Shown: positions 1 through 7,500 of the stretch, piece by piece
Layout of the letters: each line of letters begins with the position of its first letter
How positions within the stretch are numbered: position 1 is the first letter of the stretch
Assembly: GCA_014860665.1 (NCBI GenBank)
Contig: JACZJI010000044.1
Location: forward strand, 1 to 57,939
Length of the DNA stretch: 57,939 nt
Direction of reading: 5' to 3'
Source: Bacteroidales bacterium
GTDB lineage: Bacteria; Bacteroidota; Bacteroidia; Bacteroidales; F082
Notes under the pieces: generated by a model
Databases searched by the model: none
What the model saw: only the letters and a program-made list of their open reading frames with translations
Told to the model about the DNA's origin: nothing
Program-made: the position numbers and the translations under genes

Positions 1-50
1 ACAAGCATGATGGCCTGCTCTACAATAGTAAAACCCGATTTCTTTCTCAT
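1..50 (-). CDS. possible 5' end of a gene running off the left edge
   Basis: A reading frame starts with ATG at position 50 on the minus strand and stays open to the window edge, giving 16 codons (MRKKSGFTIVEQAIML). The basic start followed by GFTIVE resembles a type IV prepilin leader, but a Q in the following stretch is unusual and only 16 residues are visible. It may also be chance. No function is assigned. Confidence 0.25.
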   Translation of the reverse strand, partial: MRKKSGFTIVEQAIML

Positions 51-114
51 ATCAGTAGTTTTATGGTTAATAACTTACAAAATATGGAAAGAATCGGGTA
101 TATTTGAAAAGCTA

Positions 115-128
115 TCCGCGTAGGCGGA
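115..128. repeat. short hairpin (REP-like)
   Basis: TCCGC-GTAG-GCGGA forms a 5-bp stem with a 4-base loop in non-coding DNA. It may be a small repetitive palindrome. No function can be read from it. Confidence 0.3.
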
Positions 129-255
129 TTTAGTTCAACAATGTATATAGCAAATAGGCGTGATAGTAGTAATTTTAAGGGCTGTAGCCCGCTTCAAAAT
201 TGTTGCAGTTTGATAAGTTTAAAGCACGCAATTGCCTACTTGCCATATACTCCTG

Positions 256-284
256 GCTGGCGCAAGCGTCCGCTTGTGACTTAA
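256..284 (+). repeat. dispersed 29-bp repeat, copy 1
   Basis: GCTGGCGCA, 11 variable bases, then GTGACTTAA. The same two 9-base ends with exactly 11 bases between them occur again at 32314-32342. In this copy the core can fold into a small hairpin (CAAGCG/CGCTTG). It is probably a REP-like intergenic repeat. Confidence 0.5.
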
Positions 285-402
285 TGCACCTATGCCCGGT
301 TTCTGTGTTTACGGTTTCCGGGTGTAAGATACCTGTTACCCGGGCTTTGTTGATGAGTTTGTTCTGCCAGATAACCATTTTACCAGGGTAGTTGTGTTGT
401 CT

Positions 403-612
403 CCACGTGCAGTTGAATCCTAACCACATGCAGATGGTTCGTAACCACGTGCCGCTAACTCGTAGCCATGTGCAGTTGACTCGTAGCCACTTGCAGCTGA
501 CTCCTATCCATGTGCAGCTGACTCGTAGCCATGTGCAGCTGACTCGTAGCCACTTGCAGTTGACTCCTATCCACGTGCAGTTGACTCGTAGCCACGTGCA
601 GCTATAAAATTA
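403..612 (+). repeat. tandem array A, ten 21-bp units
   Basis: Ten units of exactly 21 bp start at 403 and run without a slip. Each begins CCAYNTGCMG and most end in ACTCGTAG or ACTCCTAT. Two unit types alternate in the right half. Unit 2 (424-444) is identical to a unit in the inverted copy near 54.14 kb. Confidence 0.85.
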
Positions 613-630
613 CCGCGGGATATTTATCAG

Positions 631-755
631 CTGCATGTGGTTATTCATTAGCTACAGGTGGTTTATTATCATCTTACATGGTGAGTCATCATCTACAGGT
701 GGGTTATCATTATCTGACACTGGTGAGTCATTATCTACAAGTGGGTTATCATCAT
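631..755 (+). repeat. tandem array B, six units of 20-21 bp
   Basis: Six units begin CTRCA/CTGAC and end in TCATCAT or TCATTAT, all 21 bp except one of 20 bp (673-692). The last unit, at 735-755, closely matches the last unit of the inverted copy at 53892-53912. Confidence 0.75.
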
Positions 756-860
756 CTAAGAAAATAAACTCCCAACAGGTTCTTGATACTACTTAAAGAT
801 GAAGTTGTAATATTCATCTTTTAAAGCTTACCACTGGTTTGCGCTGCTCATACAGGGCAA

Positions 861-890
861 AAAAAACCCGGCACTTTCCCTGTGCCGGGC
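861..890 (-). terminator. rho-independent terminator of the Qmo-like operon
   Basis: An 8-bp stem (867-874 with 882-889) has a 7-base loop and is followed on the minus strand by a run of T. It sits 26 bp after the stop of the last gene of the minus-strand operon. Confidence 0.8.
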
Positions 891-915
891 CTCACGAACC
901 AAATCTGCCGGGTTC

Positions 916-1968
916 TCAGTCCGGCTGAATTATTTCATGAAAATACATGGCAAAGGACCGGTATAAAAAGTGTGTCCATTTCCCGAATGGGACAATGATT
1001 AAAGCCCATTGCACCAATACAATCATCTGAATTACAAAAATCCAGACATTGTTTTCAATGATATTCAAATCGATAAACAAGCGAACTCCGAAAGCGGTCA
1101 GCCCCATCAAAAACAACCAGATGACGAAAAGCCAGTCGCTGGGATGCGAATGTTTACTGATTTCTTTGTCTTTTTGGATACGGCGACGGATAAAATCGAA
1201 AGTAACAATGAAAATAACTGCGCTTTCCAAATATCCTAAAACAATGATTACCATACTTTGCGTTGAGAACCAGTCCAGAAAAACAGTTGTTATCAACAAA
1301 CTTAAATAACCCAACACCAGAATGAAATGCTCGAACCACCGAATCTGATTTTCTTCACAATCCAGCGTACGTTTTTGTGTAAACATATGGACGATCAGAT
1401 TCCCCGCTGTGGTAAAATATTTGGATACAGGCGCTCTGATACCACTTTTATAAACTGTCAGCCACCACATATGAATAAGATTAGGTATCAGAATGAATAC
1501 AAAGACACCGGCAATGGCCGCCATTTCGAAAAGATGGCCGTAATGCATGATTGTATCCAGCTGAAAATGCATTGAAATTCCAAACCAAACCACCAAAGCA
1601 GCCAGAACCAGGAAAGCCGCAACAGAAGCCAGCGGAGATTTATACAACACTCCGGAAAGACCTGTCCAGTCATATCTGGCAATCAGCCAACGGCGCAACG
1701 ACATCATCAGTTCTCCCGGATCTGCCTCTCGCGGACACGTAGTGCTGCATTCGCCGCAATAATAGCAAAGCCATGGATCAAGCGATGTTTGTATATCATC
1801 CTGCAATCCCAGCACACTGTAACGCACCATTTTTCTTGGGAAAGAATTTTGTTCATCGGATAATGTACAAACCGCAGTACAATTACCGCAATTGTAGCAG
1901 GCATTTGGATCAAATGCCCCGTATTTCTTTAGCTCGTTAGTAAATTCAGGATTTATTCTTGTCATCAT
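916..1968 (-). CDS. QmoC-like membrane subunit (HdrC domain fused to a haem-b-type membrane domain)
   Basis: Last gene of the seven-gene operon, 350 aa. The N-terminal part carries two four-Cys ferredoxin clusters, the first at C24/C27/C30/C34 and the second as CYYCGECSTTCP near residues 68-79, as in HdrC. From about residue 108 there are six hydrophobic segments resembling a NarI/HdrE-type cytochrome b domain. HdrC fused to such a domain is the known layout of QmoC, which joins cytoplasmic Hdr-like subunits to the quinone pool in the membrane. The start at 1968 (MMTRINPEF) overlaps the preceding gene by 23 bp, suggesting coupled translation. The role is inferred from layout: no aprAB or dsrAB lies in this window, so the partner that exchanges electrons with the complex is unknown. 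Confidence 0.85.
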   Translation of the reverse strand: MMTRINPEFTNELKKYGAFDPNACYNCGNCTAVCTLSDEQNSFPRKMVRYSVLGLQDDIQTSLDPWLCYYCGECSTTCPREADPGELMMSLRRWLIARYDWTGLSGVLYKSPLASVAAFLVLAALVVWFGISMHFQLDTIMHYGHLFEMAAIAGVFVFILIPNLIHMWWLTVYKSGIRAPVSKYFTTAGNLIVHMFTQKRTLDCEENQIRWFEHFILVLGYLSLLITTVFLDWFSTQSMVIIVLGYLESAVIFIVTFDFIRRRIQKDKEISKHSHPSDWLFVIWLFLMGLTAFGVRLFIDLNIIENNVWIFVIQMIVLVQWALIIVPFGKWTHFLYRSFAMYFHEIIQPD

Positions 1969-2242
1969 CCTTCAATTTGTAGTAAAAATATTCGTCGCGG
2001 TCATCCATATCTGCGGCTTGCACATTTCCGTATTTCAGCAGGCTCATCAGTTGAAACATCACTTCATCTGTCGGCAACCCTAATATTTCAGAAAGTTGAG
2101 GAATGGTTTTCTCTCCTTCCTTCAATACTTTTATTAACTGGTTTTTAGTTTTAGTAAAATATTTTAGCTGTTCCGTCACCTCTCGCGGGACAGTTCTTGT
2201 TCCTTTCAGGAATTTTGCTGTTTTGCCTTTTTCTGCGTCCAT
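1946..2242 (-). CDS. small winged-helix-like protein between the Qmo-like subunits
   Basis: 98 aa, charged, no membrane segment and no cysteines. Residues about 30-80 (LIKVLKEGEKTIPQLSEILG followed by TDEVMFQLMSLLKYG) look like a winged helix-turn-helix: a recognition-type helix pair and then a short wing ending in YFYYKL. It lies 6 bp after the 644-aa HdrA-like gene and overlaps the QmoC-like gene by 23 bp, so it is surely co-transcribed with them. Two roles are plausible: a local transcription factor, or a small assembly or adaptor subunit using the fold for protein contacts. I do not recognise a named family. Confidence 0.75.
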   Translation of the reverse strand: MDAEKGKTAKFLKGTRTVPREVTEQLKYFTKTKNQLIKVLKEGEKTIPQLSEILGLPTDEVMFQLMSLLKYGNVQAADMDDRDEYFYYKLKDDDKNKS

Positions 2243-2248
2243 GACCGT

Positions 2249-4183
2249 TTAAACTTTATGAATTAAACTATCAATCATGCTTTCCATTTCTTTATCCGAC
2301 AACCCGATGAGATTCAATGCATTTTCCGGACAAACCGGTAAGCACATACCACATCCTTTGCACACCGAGCTGTTCACTTTTGCAATGAGCTTTCCGTTGC
2401 TTTGAATTTTTTCGAAAGCGCTGTACGGACAGGCTTCTTCGCATTTTCCACACCATGCGCATTTCGATTCATCCACTGTAGCTATGGTCGGTTCCAGAGA
2501 CAGCTCACCGGATGCTACCAGGGCAAAAGATTTGGTAGCTGCGGCCAAAGCAGAGTTCATCGACTCCATGATATTCTTCGGCCCCTGGCTGGTTCCCGCG
2601 ATGGTGATCCCATCGATTACTGTTTCCACGGGACGAAGTTTCATATGAATTTCGTTGAAAAATTTATCCCTGCCCTTGGGAACCTTCAACAGGTTACCGA
2701 TGGAATTATCCTTACGGGGAACCATTCCCGTAACCAATACAACCAAATCAGCAACCACTTCCAGTTCTTTTTTTGAAGTCAGAATATCGTTGATTTTCAC
2801 AATGGTTTGTCCCCCCGCTTTTTCTACAATGGGTGGATGATCTTCAAAAGATTGCAGGTAAATATCACCCAGACGGGAAGACTCGTCATACCAGACTTCC
2901 GCTTTCCCGTAGGTTCTGATCCCCCTGTTAAAATGATAGTTATGAATACCTTTGTATTTCTTCTTTATTTTGATGGCTGTATGAATACAGGAAGAGCAAC
3001 AATACCGGGAGCAGTATTTGTTTTCTCCATCAACCTGGCGGCTTCCCACACAATAGATGTAAGCGATGTTTTTTATCTCTTTTCCTTTGTAAGTCAGTTG
3101 ACCGTTGCTGTAATGGACAATCCTTTTAAATTGCGGCAAGGTCACTACATTGTCAATTTCGCCATACCCGAATTCGCCTTGCTTAGGTTCGTAGGGATCA
3201 AAACCGGTGGCAAGCAAAATAGAGCCCGCTTTCAGATTGAGGTATTCTGTTTTCTGATTGAAATCGATGTTTTTGCAAACTTTTTCACATGCCCCGCACC
3301 GGGTACAGTTTTCAATATCAATGACTGGTAATTGCGGATATTCGCCTGGATAATTGTGATAGATCGCCTTTCTATTGGTAATATTAAAATTAAAGGCATC
3401 GGGTATCTTTACAGGACATACTTCAATGGCTTTTTGTAATTCGTCCTTATTGCACTCCTGTTTCAAATACCGGGGTGTGATTTTCACTCTGATAGAAAAG
3501 TTGCCCACACTTCCACTGTTTTCGACCACCTCTGCACCGGTGAACAGTGTTACATTGGGGTGCTCCACAACTTTATTATACAACCTGGTTATCAGTTCTT
3601 TTCCGGTTTCCTGCGTAAGACACAAATCATCCCACTGCGCCACACGGCCACCCACAAAAAACTCCCTTTCGATGAGAAACACTTCTGAACCCGCTTCGGC
3701 AAGCTCTATGGCTGCGCGCATTCCGGCAACTCCTGCCCCGATAATGGCAACGGCATTTAAAGATTTTACTTTGATGGGTTCCAAAGCTTCTGCATACCTG
3801 ACTTTGGCAATCGCCGACTTTACCAGATGTATAGCCTTTTCGGTGGCTCCGGTTTTATTATCGGAATGGGCCCAGGAGGATTGTTCCCGGATATTGGCGT
3901 GAACGTAATTATACTTGTTTAATCCGGCTCTTTCCACCACGGCTCTGAAAGTAAGCAGATGTAGTTTGGGAGAGCAGGAAGCCACCACAACACCATCCAA
4001 CTGGTTTGTTTTGATGTCTTCCACCATCTCTTTCTGGTTGGAATCGGCACAGGCAAACATCGTTGTTTTGGAAAGAAACACACCTGCTTCACCTTCCACC
4101 GCCCGGCGAACTTTTTCAACATCTACATAGTCTGAGATATTGCCGCCACAATGACAAATATATACGCCTATTTTCCTGTTCAT
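2249..4183 (-). CDS. HdrA-like FAD/Fe-S oxidoreductase, QmoB-like (644 aa)
   Basis: Heterodisulfide reductase subunit A family. The N-terminus has the HdrA-type YICHCGGN motif (C10, C12) and C45/C70. An FAD-binding Rossmann motif GAGVAGMRAAIELAEAG starts at about residue 149. Ferredoxin-type clusters lie at C293/C296/C299/C303, C575/C578/C581/C585 and C608/C611/C614/C618, and a Cys-rich segment (CSRYCCSSC) lies between. In HdrABC and Qmo complexes this subunit holds the flavin that splits or merges electron flows. QmoB of sulfate reducers carries a fused MvhD domain; here that domain is a separate gene (5490-5897). The start overlaps the stop of the upstream gene by 4 bp (ATGA). Confidence 0.9.
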   Translation of the reverse strand: MNRKIGVYICHCGGNISDYVDVEKVRRAVEGEAGVFLSKTTMFACADSNQKEMVEDIKTNQLDGVVVASCSPKLHLLTFRAVVERAGLNKYNYVHANIREQSSWAHSDNKTGATEKAIHLVKSAIAKVRYAEALEPIKVKSLNAVAIIGAGVAGMRAAIELAEAGSEVFLIEREFFVGGRVAQWDDLCLTQETGKELITRLYNKVVEHPNVTLFTGAEVVENSGSVGNFSIRVKITPRYLKQECNKDELQKAIEVCPVKIPDAFNFNITNRKAIYHNYPGEYPQLPVIDIENCTRCGACEKVCKNIDFNQKTEYLNLKAGSILLATGFDPYEPKQGEFGYGEIDNVVTLPQFKRIVHYSNGQLTYKGKEIKNIAYIYCVGSRQVDGENKYCSRYCCSSCIHTAIKIKKKYKGIHNYHFNRGIRTYGKAEVWYDESSRLGDIYLQSFEDHPPIVEKAGGQTIVKINDILTSKKELEVVADLVVLVTGMVPRKDNSIGNLLKVPKGRDKFFNEIHMKLRPVETVIDGITIAGTSQGPKNIMESMNSALAAATKSFALVASGELSLEPTIATVDESKCAWCGKCEEACPYSAFEKIQSNGKLIAKVNSSVCKGCGMCLPVCPENALNLIGLSDKEMESMIDSLIHKV

Positions 4184-5484
4184 GATGTAACCCTCCTCAA
4201 GTAACTGATGGTTTCAGCAGAAGCAGCACCCCCTGATAAAATCGAGTCCGGGATATCCATCGGACCGGTAGCAGTACCCGCTACAAAAACACCCTCAATA
4301 CTTGTTTTCGCAGGGCTTGCCAGAATATCAGACTGGTCGACAAAATGGTAGGGATCGAGTTGGAGATCGTCGTTATTGAACATCTCTTGTATTCCTTCAT
4401 TGGGGATGACACCCACAGAAAGCACAACCATATCGTGTTCTGATTCTTTAACCTTTCCTGTTTCAATATCCTCGTAGCGCAAGATCAGATTACCGTTTTC
4501 TTTTTCCGTGATTTTTCCCACTTTCCCTTTGGTAAACTCCACGCCCATATCCTGAGCCTGTGCGTAAAACTCATTGAAGCCCTTTCCAAAAGCACGTATA
4601 TGCAGATAATATATGGTAACATCGGCCATGGGTAAAGCCCCCATCAGCAGCTGTGCCTGTTTGATGGAATACATGCAGCAGATTTGAGAGCAAATAGGAT
4701 TTCCAATTGATTTGTCCCTTGAGCCTGTGCACAGGACATAGGCAATATTATCGGGCATTTTACCGTCACCGGGCCGTAAAATGGCATTGAAAGGACGTGT
4801 AGGTGCCAGCTGGCGCTCCATCTGAATGGAAGTGAGCACATTTTTAAATTTTCCGTATCCGTAACGGGGAATTTTCAAGGGATCGAAAAGATTAAACCCG
4901 GTAGCTAAAACCACAGATTTGACGCTTACAGGAATTTGTTCTTCGGTTTGAGTAAAGTCGATGCATTGTGTGGGACAAACCCTTTCGCAGGCGCCGCACA
5001 GGGTACAATTTTCAATATCGATGGCTGCCGCACGCGGGCTTGCAATACTGAAGGGAATGTAAGCAGCCTTCCTGCCCACCAAACCATACTGATATTCATC
5101 TGTAACACTGACGGGACAAGCCTCTTCGCACAACTGACATCCCGTGCAATCAGGAATATTAACGTAACGGGGTTTTTGCAGAATTAATGCTTCAAAATGA
5201 TGCGGCCCCTTTTTTGTGATTTTAAGTGGTTCCGCACCGGTAAGAATTGTAATATTGGAATGTCTGGCAATTTCCGAGACTTTAGGGGTGGTGATACAGG
5301 CAGAACAGTCCAGTGTTGGAAACACCTTGCTGAGTAAAATCATTTTGCCTCCGATAGAAAGTTCTTTTTCCACCAGCAAAACCTTATAACCCAGATTGGC
5401 AAGATTCAAAGCAGACTCTCCGCCGGCAATGCCTCCACCCACCACAAGGACATCAAACTCGAGTATTTTAACAGGTTCTTCCAT
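4180..5484 (-). CDS. HdrA-like FAD/Fe-S oxidoreductase, QmoA-like (434 aa)
   Basis: A shorter HdrA paralogue without the N-terminal HdrA domain. The FAD motif VVGGGIAGGESALNLA is at residues 14-29. Two ferredoxin clusters sit at C113/C116/C119/C123 and C160/C163/C166/C170. Further conserved-looking cysteines are C60/C63, C252, C265 and C269/C270. Size and layout match QmoA, the soluble flavoprotein partner of QmoB. It overlaps the next gene by 4 bp and follows the MvhD-like gene by 5 bp, so the three form a tight translational unit. The Qmo label is by analogy; the direction of electron flow cannot be read from sequence. Confidence 0.9.
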   Translation of the reverse strand: MEEPVKILEFDVLVVGGGIAGGESALNLANLGYKVLLVEKELSIGGKMILLSKVFPTLDCSACITTPKVSEIARHSNITILTGAEPLKITKKGPHHFEALILQKPRYVNIPDCTGCQLCEEACPVSVTDEYQYGLVGRKAAYIPFSIASPRAAAIDIENCTLCGACERVCPTQCIDFTQTEEQIPVSVKSVVLATGFNLFDPLKIPRYGYGKFKNVLTSIQMERQLAPTRPFNAILRPGDGKMPDNIAYVLCTGSRDKSIGNPICSQICCMYSIKQAQLLMGALPMADVTIYYLHIRAFGKGFNEFYAQAQDMGVEFTKGKVGKITEKENGNLILRYEDIETGKVKESEHDMVVLSVGVIPNEGIQEMFNNDDLQLDPYHFVDQSDILASPAKTSIEGVFVAGTATGPMDIPDSILSGGAASAETISYLRRVTS

Positions 5485-5489
5485 AAAGC

Positions 5490-5897
5490 TCAGGATTTTG
5501 CTTTTGCCAGATATTCCGTAAAACTCTTCACATGCTTTACAAATGCTTCACTGCACACAGAACAGATGGCTGCCATTTTCAACCGGGCGGGATCTATATT
5601 CTTTTCCTTCATCATTTCCTGTGTTTTGCTCATCACCTGGCTGGTTTTTTCCGTACAAGACTCACCATACGGACAATCAGTTCCGTCTGCGGCAATAAAC
5701 ACACCATCAAAACCCTGCTCAAGAGCATACAATATCCATTTGGGTTTGATAGCACTTGAGCAGGGAACGGGGACAGTGTAAACTTCAGGCGGGTAATGCA
5801 ATTTCAACAAGCCTGCCATATCAATAGCGGGGTCAGAGATTTTTTCAGTTGAAAAAACCAGAATCTTCGGTTTGCTAATTGCTTCCACACCTTTCAT
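5490..5897 (-). CDS. MvhD/FlpD-family hydrogenase iron-sulfur subunit
   Basis: 135 aa, a small Fe-S protein of the MvhD (FlpD) family. Cysteines at C46, C75, C81, C112 and C115 fit the family's [2Fe-2S]-type set. In methanogens MvhD passes electrons between a hydrogenase or formate dehydrogenase and HdrA; in sulfate reducers the domain is fused to QmoB. Here it stands alone, directly before the two HdrA-like genes and 2 bp after the TusA gene. No hydrogenase or formate dehydrogenase gene is in the window, so its electron partner is unknown. Confidence 0.85.
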   Translation of the reverse strand: MKGVEAISKPKILVFSTEKISDPAIDMAGLLKLHYPPEVYTVPVPCSSAIKPKWILYALEQGFDGVFIAADGTDCPYGESCTEKTSQVMSKTQEMMKEKNIDPARLKMAAICSVCSEAFVKHVKSFTEYLAKAKS

Positions 5898-5899
5898 GG

Positions 5900-6151
5900 C
5901 TATTTTTTCAAAAAGATTCTGAAATAACCCGACTCTTCAAGAGTTCCAAGGTATTGATAACCTTTTTTTTCACACCACTTGGGAATATCACGACGAGTGC
6001 CCTCATCAGCGGAAAGCACTTCCATTGTCTGTCCATCACTAATTTCACCAATGGCTTTTTTTGCTGCTAATAGTGGCCCGGGACATGATGTACCACGAGC
6101 ATCGATCACTTTATCAGCTTTCACGGTTTGTAATGATTCAACGTCCAGCAT
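5900..6151 (-). CDS. TusA-family sulfurtransferase
   Basis: 83 aa, the full length of the TusA family. The CPxP motif (SCPGPLL, active Cys C23) follows IDARGT, and the C-terminal part (GYQYLGTLEESGYFRIFLKK) matches the family fold. TusA proteins carry persulfide sulfur on this Cys and hand it to DsrE-type or Hdr-like partners. Placement between a DsrE-family gene and Hdr-like genes suggests a role in sulfur trafficking linked to this redox complex rather than in tRNA thiolation. No Shine-Dalgarno is visible before the ATG. Confidence 0.9.
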   Translation of the reverse strand: MLDVESLQTVKADKVIDARGTSCPGPLLAAKKAIGEISDGQTMEVLSADEGTRRDIPKWCEKKGYQYLGTLEESGYFRIFLKK

Positions 6152-6174
6152 TTTATTAGTTTTTAAAGTTAGTT

Positions 6175-6594
6175 TTAGATAAATAAGTTAACATCAGCAG
6201 TCTCTGCGGAAGCAATGTATTCGCCAATACCACAGATATCATCGGCTAAATCGATAAAATCATCGAGTTTAAATCCATTCCATACTTTACCGGCAAAACC
6301 GCAAATATGAATTTTTACATTGGTCATTTCTTTGGCCGTTTTAAAGGCCTCTGTCCAGTGTGGCGTATTAAGCCGTTTCAAGGCAGCCAGAAATTCGTCT
6401 TTTTTGTCTGTGAGTTCGGCCACACGATCGTTGGTCATAGCGTTTTCCTTTTTAAAAGCAAATGCTGCCTGCAACAGTACAAAGATTTCAACATCCATGT
6501 CTTCGGCAGCAGCACCGCCCAGGATTACACCGGCAGCAGTAAGTTTATCCACGCTGCCTGAATACAATGCTAAGGTCAATTTTTTGTTTGCCAT
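6175..6594 (-). CDS. DsrE-family protein, first gene of the operon
   Basis: 139 aa, DsrE/DsrF-like fold. It begins with a beta strand and Gly/Ser loop (LTLALYSGSVDKLTAAGVI), followed by the AAAEDMDVEIFVLLQAAFAF region typical of the family. A Cys in the KIHICGFAG segment sits where DsrE proteins carry their sulfur-binding Cys, and a second Cys lies in DDICGIGEY. DsrE proteins trade persulfide sulfur with TusA, whose gene follows after 23 bp. A clear Shine-Dalgarno (GGAGGA, 6601-6606) lies 6 bases before the ATG, uncommon in this phylum and suggesting strong translation. A Crp-type palindrome lies about 100 bp upstream. Confidence 0.85.
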   Translation of the reverse strand: MANKKLTLALYSGSVDKLTAAGVILGGAAAEDMDVEIFVLLQAAFAFKKENAMTNDRVAELTDKKDEFLAALKRLNTPHWTEAFKTAKEMTNVKIHICGFAGKVWNGFKLDDFIDLADDICGIGEYIASAETADVNLFI

Positions 6595-6629
6595 TTTTGT
6601 TCCTCCATTTTTTTATGTTAATAATTTAA

Positions 6630-6637
6630 CAATGCTA
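6630..6637 (-). promoter_or_regulatory. candidate -7 box of the Qmo-like operon
   Basis: Read on the minus strand this is TAGCATTG, 7 of 8 matches to TAnnTTTG, 36 bp before the ATG of the DsrE-family gene. It is one mismatch off the consensus and no clear -33 element is seen. Confidence 0.35.
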
Positions 6638-6693
6638 AAATAACAGGAAGAACATCAGCTTTATTAAAAATAGCTGTGAGATAGATTTTAATT

Positions 6694-6715
6694 AATTGTG
6701 ATTTATATCACAATT
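6694..6715. promoter_or_regulatory. Crp/Fnr-type operator between divergent genes
   Basis: AATTGTGA-TTTATA-TCACAATT is a near-perfect 22-bp palindrome with the classic Crp half-sites TGTGA and TCACA spaced by 6. It lies in the 156-bp gap between the Qmo-like operon (minus) and the first Crp/Fnr gene (plus). It could control both directions, including autoregulation. Confidence 0.75.
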
Positions 6716-6750
6716 ATAATTATTTTTACTGATAATTATTTAACAATTAT

Positions 6751-7431
6751 ATGATAAATACCTATTGTTCCACATGCGAGTTAAAATCCCAGGCCGTTGA
6801 GCTCCTGGATGAAAATGAATTACAAATACTTGGGAATAGTTGTGTAAGGGTGGAATTCGACAAGGGTGAAACTATTTTTAAACAGGATGCTCTTTCATCC
6901 AATATCATTTATCTCAGGACAGGCATGGCAAAGCTGATGATTAAGGGACCGCAGCGTACGCAAATACTAAGGTTTAAAAAAGCACCTTGTTATCTTGGAT
7001 TGCCAACTACCATGGGTGACAAAATAAACCGGTACTCAGCTGTTGCTCTTGAAAAAACAACGGCCTGCTTTATAGATATCAACTCGTTTAAGGAACTATT
7101 AAAAATTAATACAAACTTTTCTTATGAAATTATTCTGGAGTTGTGCCGAAATGAATTGGAACAATTCCATCGTTGTGTTAAACTGGTGCAAAATCAAATC
7201 TACGGACGCCTGGCTGACCATCTCCTCTATTTATCCAACGAAATTTATTTGTCGGACGAGTTCGAGCTGCCGCTTACAAGAAATGAAATAGCCGATCTGG
7301 TTTGTACCAGCCGTGAAACTGTCAGCAGGCTCCTTACAGAACTTTCAAAAGAAAAGATAATTTCAGCAAATGGAAAACATGTTCAGATCCTGAATAAACC
7401 TTTACTGGAAAAAATCAGTGAAAAAGGCTGA
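6751..7431 (+). CDS. Crp/Fnr-family transcription regulator 1
   Basis: 226 aa. A cyclic-nucleotide-type beta-roll is followed by a C-terminal helix-turn-helix (LTRNEIADLVCTSRETVSRL). The N-terminus has C6, C9 and C31, spacing CX2CX21C, reminiscent of but not equal to the Fnr cluster motif; more Cys occur in ACFID and LELCRNE. The same CX2CX21C spacing is found in the second regulator at 7938-8624, so it is conserved and may hold an Fe-S cluster or act as a thiol switch (inference). It is divergent from the Qmo-like operon, with the operator at 6694-6715 between them. The likely role is control of that operon in response to oxygen, NO or sulfur species. Confidence 0.85.
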   Translation: MINTYCSTCELKSQAVELLDENELQILGNSCVRVEFDKGETIFKQDALSSNIIYLRTGMAKLMIKGPQRTQILRFKKAPCYLGLPTTMGDKINRYSAVALEKTTACFIDINSFKELLKINTNFSYEIILELCRNELEQFHRCVKLVQNQIYGRLADHLLYLSNEIYLSDEFELPLTRNEIADLVCTSRETVSRLLTELSKEKIISANGKHVQILNKPLLEKISEKG

Positions 7432-7500
7432 CAAAGTCCGAAAGACAATGGATATTTGGGTTTATCCTTGAAAAGTCTGCCCAAATTAATTTCATATTTA

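Larger units (their letters stand above)
364..775 (+). repeat. composite 21-bp tandem-repeat element, copy 1
   Basis: The element has a left flank containing CTGCCAGATAACCATTTT, array A, a linker with GGGATATTT, array B, and a right end ending in TAAGAAAATAA. A diverged copy with the same order lies in inverted orientation at 53880-54241. Short open frames through the arrays exist because 21 is a multiple of 3; nothing suggests they are genes. Confidence 0.75.

Noticed and set aside
175..429. 84-codon minus-strand frame next to array A
   Set aside because: It overlaps the array flank and the REP-like repeat, has biased composition from them, and no homologue is recognised.
392..607. Open frame of 71 codons through array A (repeated HVQLTRS)
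   Set aside because: A 21-bp period keeps frames open by itself. The second copy of the element does not keep such a frame, so it is a repeat and not a gene.
403..755. CRISPR array
   Set aside because: Units are contiguous without unique spacers, the period is 21 bp, and no cas genes are present.
2402..3902. Long plus-strand frames (124-175 codons) opposite the HdrA-like genes
   Set aside because: The minus-strand frames hold clear FAD and Fe-S motifs; the opposite frames show none.
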